From the NCBI GenBank assembly GCA_023424995.1, contig JAFADH010000201.1, positions 1 to 6,293 on the forward strand: a DNA stretch of 6,293 nt. Reading direction: 5' to 3'. The stretch comes from Bacillota bacterium. GTDB taxonomy: Bacteria > Bacillota > Clostridia > Lachnospirales > Lachnospiraceae. Shown piece after piece: positions 5,065 through 6,293 of the stretch. Each line of letters opens with the position of its first letter. Position 1 is the first letter of the stretch. The position numbers were made by a program, and so were the translations under genes. Below the pieces are notes generated by a model that saw only the letters and a program-made list of their open reading frames with translations, was not told where the DNA came from and did no database searches.

Positions 5065-6293
5065 ATGGAGCAATATATTATCAAAGGCGGAAGACCGCTG
5101 ATCGGAGAGGTAACAATAAGTGGTTATAAAAACGCGGCTCTCGGGATCATAGCAGCAGCAGTGATGACGGATGAGACCGTTAAAATAGAGAATGTACCGG
5201 ATGTTAAGGATATCGATGTTATATTACAGGCAATTGAGGATATAGGAGCAAAGGTCGACCGCATTAACAGAAATACGGTGAAGATAAATGCCGGCAAGAT
5301 CAATACAACCAATGTGGACTTTGATTATGTCAGGAAAATCCGGGCATCTTATTATCTGGTAGGAGCTTTATTAGGAAAGCATAAATGCGCTAAAGTTGCA
5401 TTACCGGGCGGCTGCAATATCGGAAGCAGACCGATTGACCAGCATATTAAAGGCTTTGAAGCACTTGGTTCCACAGTTAAGATTGAACACGGCCTGATCT
5501 GCGCCGATGCAAAGGAACTGGCGGGAGCTAATATTTATTTTGACTGCTCCAGTGTCGGGGCGACGGTTAATACCATGCTGGCCGCATGTCTGGCGGATGG
5601 GCTTACTACTTTAGAGAATGCCAATAAGGAACCTCATATCGTTGATATTGCAAACTTTTTGAATAGTATGGGAGCGAATATCCGCGGCGCCGGTACCGAT
5701 GTGATCCGTATCAAGGGTGTACCGAAGCTCCACGGAAGCGAATATACCATTATTCCGGATCAGATAGAAGCGGGAACCTTCATGTTCGCGGCAGCGGCAA
5801 GCAAGGGCGATATCCTGATTAAGAATATAATACCGAAGCATCTTGAGGCATTTAGCGCCAAGTTAATAGAGATCGGTGCCGAAGTCCAGGAATTTGATGA
5901 TGCCATCCGCGTGAAAGCGAAGGGCAAGCTTGGGAGCACCCATGTTAAGACTTTGATCTATCCGGGTTTCCTGACCGATATGCAGCCTCAGATGACCACT
6001 CTTCTTGCGGTATCCAAGGGAACAAGCATCGTTACGGAGAGTATCTTTGAGAACCGTTTCAAATACGTGGATGAGTTATCCCGTATGGGGGCTTCCATTA
6101 AGGTGGAAAGTAATACGGCAATTATTGACGGTGTCGATAAGCTGACGGGAGCCGTCGTATGTGCGCCGGATCTTCGGGGCGGAGCGGCACTTGTGATTGC
6201 GGGACTTATGGCGGAGGGTTTTACTGTCGTTGAGAACGTGGAATTTATTGAGCGCGGCTATGAGAAATTCGAATATAAGATGCAGCAGCTGGG
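5065..6293 (+). CDS. murA: UDP-N-acetylglucosamine 1-carboxyvinyltransferase MurA, 3' end beyond the window
   Basis: MurA transfers enolpyruvate from phosphoenolpyruvate to UDP-GlcNAc in the cytoplasm, the first committed step of peptidoglycan synthesis. The frame is open from ATG 5065 to the edge (409 residues); the family is about 420-430 long, so only a short C-terminal piece is missing. Key residues are all present: K22-N23 in SGYKNAAL (19-26), the PEP-binding Cys117 in LPGGCNIGSRPIDQH (113-127), R122, the general base D305 in YPGFLTDMQPQ (299-309), R331 in FENRFKYVDEL (328-338) and R371 in DLRGGAALVIAG (369-380). Presence of Cys rather than Asp at 117 predicts a fosfomycin-sensitive enzyme. 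Clostridia often carry two MurA paralogues; the RASYYLVGALLG segment (93-104) suggests the second, MurA2/MurZ-like type, but this cannot be settled here. It is transcribed from its own strong promoter and stands alone as far as visible. Confidence 0.96.
   Translation, partial: MEQYIIKGGRPLIGEVTISGYKNAALGIIAAAVMTDETVKIENVPDVKDIDVILQAIEDIGAKVDRINRNTVKINAGKINTTNVDFDYVRKIRASYYLVGALLGKHKCAKVALPGGCNIGSRPIDQHIKGFEALGSTVKIEHGLICADAKELAGANIYFDCSSVGATVNTMLAACLADGLTTLENANKEPHIVDIANFLNSMGANIRGAGTDVIRIKGVPKLHGSEYTIIPDQIEAGTFMFAAAASKGDILIKNIIPKHLEAFSAKLIEIGAEVQEFDDAIRVKAKGKLGSTHVKTLIYPGFLTDMQPQMTTLLAVSKGTSIVTESIFENRFKYVDELSRMGASIKVESNTAIIDGVDKLTGAVVCAPDLRGGAALVIAGLMAEGFTVVENVEFIERGYEKFEYKMQQL

Noticed and set aside
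5124..5841. Minus-strand open frames inside murA
   Set aside because: The plus strand encodes an intact MurA with all catalytic residues; these frames have no independent support.

Overview
The window looks like chromosomal DNA of a low- to moderate-GC Gram-positive, most likely a clostridium of the Lachnospiraceae type. This is inferred from purine-rich Shine-Dalgarno (SD) sequences, sigma-A promoters with TGn-extended -10 boxes, AT-rich intergenic DNA and a clostridial-style MurA. I see no rRNA, tRNA, CRISPR array, transposase or other clear mobile element.

Layout. (1) Positions 1-840, minus strand: the 5' part of a PAPS-reductase-like (DUF3440/IbrA-type) PP-loop protein whose 3' end lies off the left edge. 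(2) Positions 841-1109: a divergent intergenic region. (3) Positions 1110-3443, plus: a 777-residue protein with a Crp-like cyclic-nucleotide-binding fold at its N-terminus and about 650 further residues I cannot assign. An intrinsic terminator follows. (4) Positions 3558-4190, plus: a 210-residue TPR-like helical-repeat protein with its own promoter. (5) Positions 4187-4543, minus: a 118-residue single Ig-like (SbsA/Big_5 type) domain protein without a signal peptide, overlapping the TPR gene tail-to-tail by 4 bases. (6) Positions 4544-5064: a very AT-rich, 521-base divergent intergenic region with a promoter in each direction, several perfect palindromes, an 11-bp tandem repeat and a pair of mutually exclusive hairpins ahead of a 7-codon ORF. 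(7) Positions 5065-6293, plus: murA, complete at the 5' end and cut by the right edge close to its C-terminus.

How the genes relate. Only MurA has a firmly known job, the first committed step of peptidoglycan synthesis. The IbrA-like protein belongs to a family with nucleotide-dependent PP-loop chemistry or a co-regulatory role, but its substrate is unknown. The Crp-like/long-helical protein and the TPR protein lie on the same strand but are separated by a terminator and a promoter, so they are probably separate transcription units. A shared role for the Crp-like, TPR and Ig-like proteins is conjecture from adjacency. The least explained element is the 777-residue protein: a sensor-like domain without a recognisable effector-binding cassette or an assignable DNA-binding C-terminus.
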